From: Calycina herbarum
Taxonomy: Eukaryota > Ascomycota > Leotiomycetes > Helotiales > Pezizellaceae
Assembly: GCA_001414485.1 (NCBI GenBank)
Contig: LLEY01000039.1
Span: 186,001 to 250,000, forward strand
Direction of reading: 5' to 3'
DNA length: 64,000 nt
Part shown: positions 22,377 through 33,430 of the stretch, one piece after another
How the letters are laid out: every line of letters starts with the position of its first letter
Numbering within the stretch: position 1 is the stretch's first letter
Program-made: the position numbers and the translations under genes
Notes under the pieces: model-generated
Seen by the model: only the letters and a program-made list of their open reading frames with translations
Database searches by the model: none
What the model was told of the DNA's origin: nothing

Positions 22377-25300
22377 AAAGGTAGGTGTCTAGGGCTACTG
22401 TGTCCTCTAACTCAGTAGCAGGTTCCTATGTTAGGTTTGCGTATCCTGTCTATTTAACCTTATACTCGAGTCGAGTATAAGAGCCTTTCCCTAAGAGCTT
22501 CTTTTGCCGTTAACCTAGTATTCTTTTAACTTACTATTCTATAGTATTGTCTACTAATATTATAAGTGGTTGATCATCGTCTATAATTTAACTAGGCAGC
22601 GGGTCTATAGCTGCTAGCCTTAATAAGTCTATATTAAAGATATTATAGATACTAGGCGGGGTGTCTAGCCTATATATAGACGGGCTAATAACCTCGATAA
22701 CTATGAACTTAGCAGATCAAGCGTCTAGTTTCTTACTAGCTCTATCTGTCTATATATTTCGTAAGCTTAAGTAAACCTTGTCTCTAACCTTATATACAAG
22801 AGCGGTATTCCGTGAACGATTTACTTAAGTCTCCTAGTCTTATTATACTCTTACTATTAATGATTATGCCTATTCTATAATAGCCTTAATCTTTGCTACT
22901 ATTGCTTCACTCTTTTAAATTAGTATTTTTATATTTATAGGTACTACGACGTCTATTAAGAGGTCGATAGTCTATAACAGATAACCGTGGCTGAGTTAGA
23001 AGGGGCTTATACTCGTTGATATTAAATCCCGTCCGTTAAAAGCTAGCTATACTACTAGCAGCTAGTCGGCCTAGTTGTCCTAAGCTATATTAATCCACTA
23101 CTATAGAAGCGTCTTAACTTTAGCATTTGCCTGTTCTGTTAACCCGTCAGTTTATAGATAGAAGGCTATAAAGATCCGTCGTTTAATCCGTAAGAAGTTA
23201 TAAAGCGTCTTCTATGCTTGTCTAATGAATTGTAGGCCTCTATCAGACACTATTACTCTTAGTAGTCTATATAAGCTATAGTGTATAGTAATAAATAAGC
23301 GAGCAAATTCCTCTGATAATATAGTCGAGTTATAGACTATAAGGAGCACCTCTTTATCTAAACAGTCCGTGAACACTGCTATTATATCAGAGCCTTTACT
23401 TATAAGTAGTAGTCTAATAAAGTCGACAGAGATCTCCTACTATTACTACTTAGGAATTGGTAATAGACGAAGTAGGCCTTGTTTACGATCCCTCTAGACC
23501 TTAGTACGTCTATAAACTCTATAGTTATAGACAAACTGCTTAACTATAGTCTGTAGGTTTAGCTAGAAGAACTCCTTTAAGACTATTATAATTGTCCCGT
23601 TCTTGCTAGGATAGCCCGTAAGTGTAGAATTATAGAGTTCCTGTATAATTACAGTCTATAGCGGCTTATAGTCGGGGACTTATAGTCTACCTCTAAACCG
23701 TAAATCACCGTTCTTATTAACTAAGTAGTTAGAGATAGAGACTTTAACTAGAGAAGCGAGGTCTGCTAGAAACACCCTATCTCCTTAGTAGATAGTGTCT
23801 ATAAGACGCCTGAAGTCCTTATCCTATACCTTTCCCTCTTCCTAGAGGTTCTATAGTTGGTCTATAGACGCTTGCTACGTTGCTACGTCGCTTACTTGAT
23901 TCCTCTCGTTTACTAACACTGGTGCTAGCTGTATAGTATTTCCTTAAATCATTCTGTCTAGAATTAGTTATACTATCCTATAATTAAGGCGTTCATCTCT
24001 CTCCTCTAAGAGGTCCTGGTCCCTCTTTATTAATATATCTAGTAGTCCTCTCTCTTTGCCTAGGCGGTATTAGATAATTAGATTAAACTTACTAAGTATT
24101 AACTACTACTGTATTTGTCTTTTAAACAGTTTATAGACCGTTATAAAGTACTTAAGATTCTTATAATCTATAAGTACTATAAACTGCCTAATACTTTTTA
24201 ACTCCGCTTCCTATTCCTTAAGGTAACGAATAATAGCTAATAACTCTTTATTATATATTAGGTAATTATATTTAGCAGGTACGTGTTTCTTTAAGAAGAA
24301 GGCTATAGGCCGTAAGACGCTATTCTTTACTTAAGAGAGTACGCCTCCTAAGTAATATCTAGAGAAGTCTGTCTCTAGGACTGTCTCGTAATCTAGGTTA
24401 AACTGAGCCAGTACTAGGGCCTCTATAAAGGCCTGCTTTAACTGTTCGAAGGCTCTATTCGCTTCGTCTATCTATTAGAAGGATATATCCTTTTTAACAA
24501 GTCTATAAAGAGGGGCTATAATCCGTAAAAAGTCTCTAATAAACCGTCGATAGAAATTCGCAAATCCTAGGAAGCTAAGGACGCCTTTTACTATTATTAG
24601 TGCTTTCTAATCTATAATAGCCTATATTTTAGCTAGGTCTATCTATAAACCTTTCCCTACTTCTATAATAAACCTAAGATACTTTGTAGACTATACTTTA
24701 AATTCATACTTATTAATATTAAGCTATAGCCTAGCATCTTAAAGCCTTTGTATTACTTTATAGACATGCTCGCGGTGCTGGTTATAGGTGCCGTCTATAA
24801 AGACTAAGACATCGTCGATATATACTAAGACAAAGTCGTCTAAGAACTCTTAAAGCATATGATTAATATACTACTAGAAAGTGCTAGGAGTATTTACAAG
24901 CCTAAAAGAGGTAATAAGCTATTTAAAAAGCCTAAAGCGTGTCTAGAAAGCCGTTTTCTACTCGTCTCCTTCCTTAATTCGTATCTTATAAAACATAGTA
25001 ATAATATCTATTTTTATAAACTACTTTGCTTTTCCGATCTAGTTAAGTATCTCTTAGATTAAGGGTAATAGATAGCAGTCCTTATAGGTTAACTTATTCA
25101 GTGCCCGGTAGTTATAATAGAACCGTAGACCTCCTCCTAGCTTCCTTACGAAGAGTACTGGCGTAGCTGCTAGAGAGTTGCTTACTCGAATGAATTCCTT
25201 ATCCAGTAGCTCTGTTAGGGTTTTATAGAGTACTAACAGCTCGTCCTATAACATATTATAGAGTAGCCCCTATGAGACTATCTCCTCTAATCCGCTGTCC

Positions 25301-27160
25301 GTCTATAAAAGCTTAATACTATAATTAATTCCTTATCGGTATACTAGTAACTTGTTTACTTCTTCTCTATCGAAAGCTAGGTAGAATTCTAGACCGATCT
25401 AGCTAGGCAGCTTTATCCACGGGTTTATATACTTCTTTTCTACTAACGCTTTACTAATGTCTACGAGGCTAGCTAAGAAAACTTATAGCTTACGTTTACG
25501 ATCTATAAGAAAGTAGAAGACGGCCGCGCTTACTTACTTATAGGAGTAAGACTTTTCTAGCTTACTATAAACTTCTAACCTAGAGTCTTAGAAGAGTAAG
25601 CATCCCTTAACAGCGTTAAGTAAAGCTCGCTCTCTCCTTAACTAAGATTTTCCTAGAATCATTTTATAGCCCTCGATCTTAGAGACTACGTAAGTATAAA
25701 CCCGTTTCTACTAGTAGCCTCTAATATCTATACTAAAAGATACTACTTAGGATACAGTATCCTCTAATACTCCTTCTACTAACTGTAAATACCTTAGTAT
25801 AATTTATATATAAGAGAGCTAATAACGACGGACAAAATAGTATAAAACAATTCTATAGACTAAACACCCTAAATCTACTAAAGCTTATAAAGTAGCTACC
25901 CTATTTACTAGAGCCGATATAAGAAGAGGTTTTTCGTCTATATATTCCTACTTAAAATGTCTCTAAGTGTCTATTACTAACAACTCCCTTTGTCGCCCCT
26001 GCCTACGCTTTCTAACAGGAGCTACTAGTTTTCCGAATCCGAGGAGACATCACCGTCTTCTTCTTCTAATTCTAACGCTACCTCCTTAACCTCTGCCTTC
26101 TGTTTATAGACCGAATCCGCTGTTACAGGTCGCCTTAGTAGTCTATATAGACATTCTTAAACAAAATAACCAGTAGCTCCGCAGCGAAGACAGCGACTAG
26201 TACGAGCACGGTTGCTTCGTTCTTCCTAGAACACCTATTTAGCACGCTTAGTACTAGTTGTTAAGACTTTAGCAGGTGCTAGTTCCTAATCCATGCCCTC
26301 TACAGATGCCTTATAGGTAACTTTCAGTCCGTTAGCGATATTACCGCTCGTTACCTACTATATAGTATCCGTCGAGCGTTTCTAAGAGGTCCGTAGTGTT
26401 TCTAGGAGAGTCTAGGCCCTAGATCTTAATATTCGAGCTTTATAAGCCCTTAAGCAGTCGTCCGTTTCTTTAATAATAGAGTAGTAAGACTTGAAGTTAG
26501 GTTAAGAAGGAACTATAATCATCGCCTTAACTAACTCGTTGCTAAGGATTCGGTTAAGAGACACCTTCTTTACGTCGTCTAGCTAAGATCCTCCTCTAGA
26601 CTCTATAAGCAGGGCTTGCTATTCTATAAAGACCTCTAGGAATAGTCTTAAGCCCTAGCAGAAGGATTCTAGCTTTCGTTATACTCTTTCCTTAGCTTAT
26701 AGGTCTCTAAATATAAACTCTACTCGATCTAAGAAATCACTACTATTAGCTAGCTCTAGCTTGCCCTATTCCCGTACCTATGCTTCTATTCTACGGAGCG
26801 CCTTACCCTATAGAGATCTGTTAAGTGCCTAAAACTTAATATATTTAGTATATCTATAGTAGTCGACTTCGATTTTAGCTCGTGCTTATTATAACTAAGC
26901 TTCTAGCTTGTCTAAGTCTCCGTAGAATTCTAATAGTAGAGGAAGAGATTTCCTAGGTTTATTATCGTTGTAGACTATCTATAAGCGAGCTTCCTTATCC
27001 TTCTTTTACTCGTTTATAATCCGTAGACGATCGTCCTCTTAGATAGATATTAACTAATTCTACTGCTCTTAAACATACTATAGGAACCAGGTAGGTAGCT
27101 AATTTAGTATACTGCCTTCTTATAGTTCTCCTATTATCTGTAAGTTCTATAAATGCTGTA
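22377..27160 (-). pseudogene. GYP2 gag-pol (degraded)
   Basis: Read on the minus strand. Gag includes a CCHC-type knuckle at about 26160-26205 (CLRCGATGY then E-C). Reverse transcriptase follows with an [10 protein letters not shown] block at about 25080-25120 and an intact catalytic YIDD near 24810. RNase H and integrase lie toward 22400-24500. Stops at former Trp/Gln/Arg codons break all frames, but fewer than in GYP1. Confidence 0.82.
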
Positions 27161-27164
27161 AAAT

Positions 27165-27380
27165 AGCCCGTAAGTTCTAGTATTACTGTAAAGGCCCGAT
27201 ATATTCTAGTGTTACTAAAATAGCCTAATATGTTCTAGTATTACTATAAAGGCCTGATATATTCCAGTGTTACTAAAATAGCTCGATGTATTCTAATATT
27301 ACTATAAAGGCCCGTTGTATTCTAGTGTTACTAAAATAGCCTAATATGTTCTAGTGTTACTATAAAGGCCCGTTGTTTTT
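27165..27380. repeat. minisatellite in the GYP2 5' leader
   Basis: About 3.5 tandem copies of a roughly 60-bp dimer. One half contains TTACTATAAAGGCCCG and the other TTACTAAAATAGCC, each joined by a TTCTAGT-type linker. The array lies between the gag start and the 5' LTR of GYP2. The halves are related to each other, which suggests an older unit of about 30 bp. Confidence 0.8.
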
Positions 27381-27393
27381 AAATCGAATCTAA

Positions 27394-27635
27394 TATCAGG
27401 GCTTATAGTAAGTGCTGATAAATTAAACTATAGAAGCTGTCTATATATAAGAAGATTCGATTATCCTTTCCAAGCCAGAGTCCTTACCAACTTATATACT
27501 TAGTCAGCTTATTCTAGAGGGTTCTGCCAAGAGTACTCTCGAAGGTTCTGTCACGTCCATGCGTTGCCAAGCGAGGTCACGTGAATGCGTCGCTGGAGTA
27601 CTCCGAGACTTATTCTACAGGTGTAACCCTTGATA
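27394..27635 (-). repeat. GYP2 5' LTR
   Basis: 242 bp, starting TATCAGGGC on the plus strand (TG mutated to TA) and ending CCCTTGATA. The internal sequence next to it on the minus strand starts TTAGATTCGATTT and would hold the primer-binding site. I cannot assign a tRNA. Confidence 0.9.
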
Positions 27636-30066
27636 ATAAGTGGATATTAAGAAGATAGAGTTCTACGTTACTTATACGAAGTATCTTAGTTTTATTATCT
27701 CTATAGACGGAATCGAAGTCGACCTAGAGAAGATCTTAGTAATCGTTTCCTAGAAATATCCTAGTACTATTAAGGGTATCTAGTCCTTCCTAGGTTTTTA
27801 TAACTTCTACCGACGTTTTATTTAGGATTATAAACGGATTACTTGTCTACTAAACTATCTTATAGAAAAGGAAGTACTGTTTAAGTTCGACTTAGAATAT
27901 AAGAAGGCTTTTAATACGTTAAAAGAAGCCTTAGTTACTACCTCTCTCTTATACTACTTTATAGCTGATTTAGAGACTATAGTTAAGACTAACGCTTCTA
28001 ACGGAGTAGTTATAGCTATAATATTATAATATATATCTGAAACCGAACTATAGAGACCTATAGGCTACTTCTCGAAGACGATGAACCCTGCTAAGCTAAA
28101 CTACTAAATCTATAATAAGGAGATGTTAGCTATTATACGCTCTTTTAGATAATAGCGAGCGGATCTTACTTAGACTAGCTCCTAGATTAAGGTCTTCACC
28201 GATCACAAGGCTTTAGAGTACTTTATAACCTCTAAAACCTTAAACTAGTAGTAAGTAAGATAGGCAGAGTTTCTATTAGAGTTCTATTTTATAATTATAT
28301 TTCAATCTAGTAAGTAGAATAAGAAAACGGATACGCTAACACGCCGAGACTAAGACGTTAACCCGTAGAACGACCTAAAAGCGTCTATAAGACAACAAAC
28401 CTTGCTTATATCTGATTAGTTAGATCTACGTATTACTACTCGATTAGACCCTCCTATAACGTTAGCCCTAGTTATCTTAGAACCCTCGCTTAACCTTGTT
28501 AACTAGTTACTTACTGCTAACCGTAACTCTTTAGACTTAGAAGACGACTAAACGAAAGCTACTTACGAGTACTAAAACTAGATAATAGAGAACAGCTTAC
28601 TTCTTTAGCAAAAGAGACTCGTAGTTTCTGATTAAGACACCTTATAGACAGACCTAATCTATAAGGCTTATATATAAGTATCTACGGCTCACCTTAGACA
28701 GACAAAGACGGTAGCTATCCTCGCCTATAGATACTAGTAGAAAGGTTTACAGACGTCTGTAGAAACCTATATTAGTAACTATAGAGACTGTCGACGTGCT
28801 ACGGTTCCTCGTAACTATAAACCTAGGTTTTTATACCTGTTACTAGTTCTAGAACGTCCCTAGTAGCATATTACTATAGACTATAAGTCTTTCCCTACTA
28901 ATAAACAAGGTTATAATACCTTATAGGTAGTTATAGATCGCCTAACTAAGTAATCGGTCTTAATCCCCTATCTAAAGACAGTTATAGCCCGAGATATAGC
29001 TTGAATATACGTTATATAGATCTATCGAACCTATAGCTATCTATAAAGTATTGTTTTAGACTATAGACTATAGTTTATTTCTTCTTTCTAGTCTAAATTC
29101 TACAGAATCCTTAGTATAAAGCTTAAACTATCTACTACTTTCTACTTATAAACTAACAGATAAACCGAAATTATAAACTAATAGATTAATTAACACCTAT
29201 AGCCTTTTATTAGTTACTATCAAGACAACTAGAGCGAACTTGTCCCTATTCTAGACTACGCTTAGCTTACGCTCCTATACGAGAGCCTAGGTAGGCTCTC
29301 GCCCTTTAAAGTAATTAACAGATACGTAGCTACTACGTCCTTCGATTAGAACTGTCTAGATAAATCTATAACAGTCTACAAACAGCTTAACCGGACCGAT
29401 ACAGAGGCACTCGCATAGAGAATACACGACACTTAGACCGTGGCAAAGGAATTAGTTAGTAAAGCACAAGACCGCTATACAAGGTCCGCGAACCGGATTC
29501 GAAGAGCAGTAGACTTTGACGTAGACGACTTTGTTTAGGTATCGACTCGTAATTAGAAGACAGACCGGCCAAGCCATAAGCTAGATAGACAAAACGAGGG
29601 TCCGTTCCGGATTACAGCCTGCGAAGGACACTCTTTCCAGCTCGAACTGCTAGACCACTTCCGTATACACCCCGTATTCCACCCGTCACTGCTCCGTAAG
29701 GCCGCTATAGATCCGCTACCTAGACAGGTAAACGAACCACCCCCGCTAATACAGGTTACAGATCAGGAAGAGTAGGAAGTAAAAGAAGTCTTAGCTATAA
29801 AGGCAGTTCGTAGAAAGCTCTAATACAGGGTTCAATAGTTAGGCCATGACCCTAATCCACAGTAGTATCCGGCCTCGAATTTTAAGTATTATCTATACAA
29901 ATTACACGATTTTCACCTCGCTAATCCATCCCGCGCTAGTCCGCCAAGGGTTTTACAAAGCTAGATACGAGCATAGGAAGACAGAATAGACGATTACAAT
30001 TATCTAACGGACGATTCGGTCGCAACACAAAGCTTACAGACAAGCTTTTTCTAAAAGGGGGGGTAA

Positions 30067-30298
30067 TGTTACGGCGCTGGTCTATAACACGTGATTCTCG
30101 GTCCTACACATGACCGTCAGAGCCGCAACGCTTGGACGGATTTATAACGAGATTAAAGGCTCTTTACAGTTAGCAGGAATACCCCTTTTTCGTAGGGTAT
30201 ATATTCCGCATTCCCTCGTTCTTAGAACTGTAGCTTTAAATTCTCGAATATACACACATATACTCTTGTGCCTTTGCCTTCAGATATGGATCGTGACA
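30067..30298 (+). repeat. GYP1 LTR 3
   Basis: 232 bp, TGTTACGGCGCTGG to GATCGTGACA, directly after the polypurine tract AAAAGGGGGGGTAA. Lightly mutated. Confidence 0.93.
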
Positions 30299-30359
30299 AA
30301 TAGACGATTCGGTTATAATACAAAGCTTATAGACAAGCTTTTTCTAAAAGAGGGGGTAA
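30299..30359 (+). repeat. duplicated 61-bp 3' tail of GYP1
   Basis: Starts AATAGACGATTCGG and ends in a polypurine tract, matching the bases just before LTR 3 (about 30005-30066). The corresponding segment is exactly what copy 1 lacks before LTR 2. Confidence 0.85.
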
Positions 30360-30591
30360 TGTTACAGCACTGGTCTATAACACGTGATTCTCGGTCTTAT
30401 ACGTAACTGTCAAAGCCGTAACGCTTAGGCGGATTTATAACGAGATTAAAGGCTCTTTATAGTTAGTAGGAATACCCCTTTTTCGTAGGGTATATATTCC
30501 GCATTCCCTCGTTCTTAGAACTATAGCTTTAAATTCTCGAATATATACACATATACTCTTGTGCCTTTGCCTTCAGATATGGATCGTGACA
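30360..30591 (+). repeat. GYP1 LTR 4 (outer 3')
   Basis: 232 bp, TGTTACAGCACTGG to GATCGTGACA, followed directly by the duplication ACCTC (30592-30596). It carries more CA-to-TA changes in its first third than LTR 3. Confidence 0.93.
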
Positions 30592-30596
30592 ACCTC

Positions 30597-30749
30597 CCTA
30601 CGTGTCTTAGTCAAGCCTCTAATCCTCCGTAAGACAGTAGTACGGTCACAGCCATACTTCTTAGCAGCGTTAGAATAATTCTTAAACTCCCCTCTTTCAT
30701 ATGTAGCCACTGCTAAGTTGATCTGGTGTGATTTGTCTGCTCTAGCCAT
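30597..30749 (-). pseudogene. POG0 transposase N-terminus
   Basis: On the minus strand from ATG at 30749, 51 clean codons encode MARADKSHQINLAVATYERG and then a helix-turn-helix (NAAKKYGCDRTTVLRRIRG), typical of the Psq-like DNA-binding domain of pogo/Fot1 transposases. The frame is cut at 30596 by GYP1 and resumes at 12984. This exon shows no RIP although its other half is saturated with it. Confidence 0.85.
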
Positions 30750-30793
30750 GGTTAAAGTGGTGATGGTGGAGTAAAAAAGGGGGGTTTTGAAGT

Positions 30794-30833
30794 GGGCTTT
30801 TGCCAGGGACGTGCACTGACTAGGGATATCGGT
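30794..30833 (-). repeat. POG0 right terminal inverted repeat
   Basis: The reverse complement is identical to 11046-11085 over 40 bases. TA follows at 30834-30835. Confidence 0.95.
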
Positions 30834-31021
30834 TAACCCCTGTCGTGAAATATCCCCGTGGAACATCGCAAACTCCCAAAGATTAAATCACTCAGATACC
30901 TGCACCTAGGTCGACTGCACTATGACTTCAACATGGAGTTTTTCGCTGACTCTGAGTCGCATGAAAAGCAACAATGTCCGAATCCCACGACCCCCACCTT
31001 CCATCTACAAAGATCTAGTAG

Positions 31022-31440
31022 ATCATAAGTATTTTCCCCGCTCAGGCCAGCTTTCAAGTCCCATCTGTGGCGCACAATCATTATGCCCACACGCCGTTAG
31101 ACCAAAGTCAAGATGAAATACGATTGCTTTGCAGAGGACAGCCGGCGTTAATAGACGGCCAAAGCAATTACACGCTCCGCCACGTCTCATTGGCACAAAA
31201 TCCCGAATAGGAAGCTTTGTCATACACTTGGGCTGATGTGAATGGCAGCAGTGATAAAGAGAAGCAGATTTTTATCGATGGCCATGCCGTGAAAATTGGT
31301 ACGAATCTCGCAGCAGCGCTGTTTCAACTGTTCAGTAGAGATGATAATAGAACACTATAGACTAATGCTCTTTACTTTATCTTAATTAATAGTAACCGAA
31401 ATACCGTAGAAACTTAAGAATTAGACCTCTGTTTTCTAAA
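31022..31440 (+). pseudogene. HET-domain (heterokaryon incompatibility) gene fragment
   Basis: The frame containing 31046-31048 is open from 31022. It reads HTPLDQSQDEIRLL, then a block matching the start of the HET domain (EALSYTW at about 31206-31230), then FIDGHAVKIGTNLAAAL, then RTL.TNAL. These are the first conserved blocks of the domain behind allorecognition cell death. There is a TAG between PE and EALSY and another at the conserved Trp after RTL. Beyond about 31360 the sequence is AT-rich and mutated, and the rest of the gene is lost at the transposon POG1. The second stop is a TGG-to-TAG change of RIP type; the first is not. Confidence 0.8.
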
Positions 31441-31458
31441 AGGTTTTATCTTCTACTA

Positions 31459-33250
31459 ACGTGGTTTATCAGGACCCGGATCATATCAGGAACCGGATCA
31501 ATTTTAGCGAATTCCCAACCCCCTTCCTTTACAACGCGTTTTTTCTACTATATATTATGTTAGTTATTCTATAAGAATCAAAAATCATTCTAGCTATTAA
31601 GGCTATTCGAATATCTAAAAAGCTAAGCCGTCGGAAGGCTACAAAGCTCTACGAAGTACTCTTTTCTATACTAAATAGTAGAATAAACGGCTGAACTACT
31701 CTCTCTAAGCAACAGCTAGTAAATATTAAATTGTCTAAGCTAGAAAAGGAAGTAATTGTTTAGAATATACTTGATCTAGATTCGAGAGGGTTTATACCCT
31801 GGCTAGGTAGCGTAGAAGATATAGCGAATTATATACTTAAATCGTAAGAGAGAAAACGCGTTAGTAAGCTCTAGGTATATCGATTTATATAACGATAACT
31901 AACTCTTAAGACGCGTTTTAATCGCGTTTATGATTTCTAAAGAGCCTTATATAAAGATTCTAAGCTAATTAGCTCGTAGTTCTAACTAGTTAAAAATATA
32001 AGAGTAAAATATAGTGTTTTAGACTACGACTTCTATAACTTCGACGAAACCAGGTTTATAATAGGTATAATTTACCTTATAATAGTTATAACCTATATAG
32101 ATCGACGTAGTAGAGATAAGGTAGTTTAGCTAAGGAATCGGGAATAAGCTATAGTAATTACTTATATTAATAGTAAAGGCTAGAGTATCTCTCTATTTCT
32201 AGTAGTTTAGAGTAAGAACTACCTTTTAAATTAGTATATAGACAGCGGCCTCCTATCTAACTAGGTTATTAAACCGATAAGTAATAGATAGACAAATAAT
32301 AAGACAGGTCTAGAATAGCTAAAACACTTTAATAAATATACTACTACTCGTATAAAGAGTCTATATCGAATACTAGTATTAGATAGATATAAGAGTTACG
32401 AATTAGCTAAGTTCTAAGAGTACTATAAGGTATATAATATTATAACTCTTAGACTACCTTCTTATTCGTTCTATCTAACCTAGCTACTTAATATTAAGTA
32501 CTTTAGTATATTAAAACAGATATATAGTCGATAGATTAAGACGTTTATTAAAGCTTATATTAACTATATTACGAAGGTAGAGTTCTTTCTAGCTTTTGTA
32601 GTAGTATATAGAGAATCTATAACAGCTTAAAACGCTTAGACTAGATTTTATAGAGCTGGCTTAGTATCTTTTAACTTATAAGTAGTGCTTTTAAAGCTTG
32701 ATATAAAGTTACGAACTCTAACTCCTTCTAGACTCTCTACTGCTAATACTAATCCTTAGGTCTCCTAGACCTCTTCTAACCTAACTAAAGCTCTTTTATA
32801 AATAATACTTGTTCGAAATCGAATTACCTATTATTAAGAGAGCTTACTAACTCTACTCTTCGAGACAGTTACTATATTAGCTAAGAGTATAAAGCGAATA
32901 GCTTATAAGATAACTCTTCTATTCGCTAAGATATATACTCTTTAAGTAGCTAACGAAGCCTTAAGTAAACGCTATAGAGCTAAAAAGACTCGTGTCTATT
33001 AAAGAGGTATACTTATAGTAGAGGATATATAGAATATTATAGCCTAGAAGTATATAGATAAGCAGATACGATATAACGTATATATAGCGGAGAGTAGTTA
33101 TAAGAAGGGTTAACTGTCTAGGTAATACTATAGAATCTATAGAAAAGCTAGTTATAACGTACGAACTTGTTAAGAGGCTATAGATATATCTAGTTCCTCG
33201 GATTCTAAGTAGTTTTAGTTTATTTTATATTTAACTAATTTATATTATAC
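31459..33250 (+). mobile_element. POG1: Fot1/pogo-type transposon, right end lost
   Basis: The left inverted repeat starts ACGTGGTTTATCAGGACCC after TA (31457-31458). The transposase reads on the plus strand with many stops: YNFDETRF at about 32029-32055, then SNR.TNNKTGLE.LKHFNKYT, LDRYKSYE and ITKVEFF, the conserved order of Fot1-like DDE transposases. A matching right repeat is not found at the expected 1.86 kb. A repeat in the same orientation at 33308 seems to belong to another copy. Confidence 0.8.
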
Positions 33251-33307
33251 TATCTTAGATTAGAGTAAGATAAGTAAAAGAAGTAAAAATAATATATTAA
33301 TCTAACT

Positions 33308-33430
33308 AACGTAGTTTATTAGAACCCGGATTATATTAGAAACCGGATTAGTTTTTCTTAGTATTAAACTTAGAATATTAATAAATCAACTATAATATAT
33401 TAAATTAAGTTATCTTAACTAGTTTTAATC
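33308..33430 (-). mobile_element. orphan 3' end of a POG1-type transposon
   Basis: ACGTAGTTTATTAGAACCC followed by CTTAGTATT and ATATTAATAAAT. The first part matches the POG1 left repeat after C-to-T/G-to-A changes. The following bases match the reverse complement of the right subterminal part of POG3. So this is the 3' terminus of a minus-oriented relative, truncated after about 120 bp. Confidence 0.6.

Larger units (their letters stand above)
22115..27635 (-). mobile_element. GYP2: Ty3/Gypsy element inserted in GYP1 in inverse orientation
   Basis: A 5521-bp element with two 242-bp LTRs (22115-22356 and 27394-27635) and a 5-bp duplication, ATAAG, at 22110-22114 and 27636-27640. The left LTR is followed directly by TTACCCCCCTTCC, a polypurine tract read on the minus strand, so the element faces left. 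It is less mutated than its host GYP1, retaining many CA and TG sites. Confidence 0.93.
18967..30066 (+). pseudogene. GYP1 copy 2 gag-pol, split by GYP2
   Basis: The coding remains are 18967-22114 and 27641-30066, interrupted just after the reverse transcriptase core. They align base for base with copy 1. The zinc knuckle (about 20265-20325) keeps two of its Cys codons that copy 1 has lost. The last 700 bp (about 29370-30066) is much less mutated: many CA and CG sites that are TA in copy 1 survive, and the chromodomain is readable except for TAG at Trp and Glu/Gln positions. It ends in the polypurine tract next to LTR 3. Confidence 0.88.
12985..30591 (+). mobile_element. GYP1: tandem Ty3/Gypsy chromovirus array
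   Basis: Four 232-bp LTRs (12985-13216, 18735-18966, 30067-30298, 30360-30591) start TGTTAYRGCGC and end in GTGACA or its mutated form. The array is bounded by one 5-bp duplication, ACCTC, at 12980-12984 and 30592-30596, so it entered POG0 as one insertion or grew afterwards by LTR recombination. The order is LTR, internal copy 1, LTR, internal copy 2 (split by GYP2), LTR, a 61-bp internal tail, LTR. A polypurine tract (AAAAGGGGGGGTAA) precedes the third LTR. Confidence 0.93.
11046..30833 (-). mobile_element. POG0: pogo/Fot1-type DNA transposon split by nested Gypsy elements
   Basis: The ends are perfect 40-bp inverted repeats (11046-11085 and 30794-30833) starting ACCGATATCCCTAGTC, flanked by TA on both sides (11044-11045 and 30834-30835), the duplication typical of Tc1/mariner/pogo elements. 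Removing the Gypsy insertion 12985-30591 and one copy of its 5-bp duplication leaves about 2.2 kb, a normal size for this superfamily. The transposase is read on the minus strand, with its N-terminus at 30597-30749 and the rest at about 11100-12984. The long span is due to nesting, not to a giant transposon. Confidence 0.92.

Noticed and set aside
24859..25062. 67-codon ORF in the transposon block
   Set aside because: It is antisense to the GYP2 reverse-transcriptase region and has no protein features of its own.
27165..27380. CRISPR-like array
   Set aside because: The repeats are contiguous without unique spacers and lie in a retroelement leader in a fungal genome. It is a minisatellite.
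11046..30833. A 20-kb giant transposon (Starship-like) bounded by 40-bp inverted repeats
   Set aside because: The interior is two Gypsy insertions with their own target duplications. Without them a normal 2.2-kb pogo element remains, and no tyrosine-recombinase captain gene is seen.
30922..31116. 64-codon ORF as an intact gene
   Set aside because: The HET-domain homology is in another frame over the same bases. This frame shows no domain.
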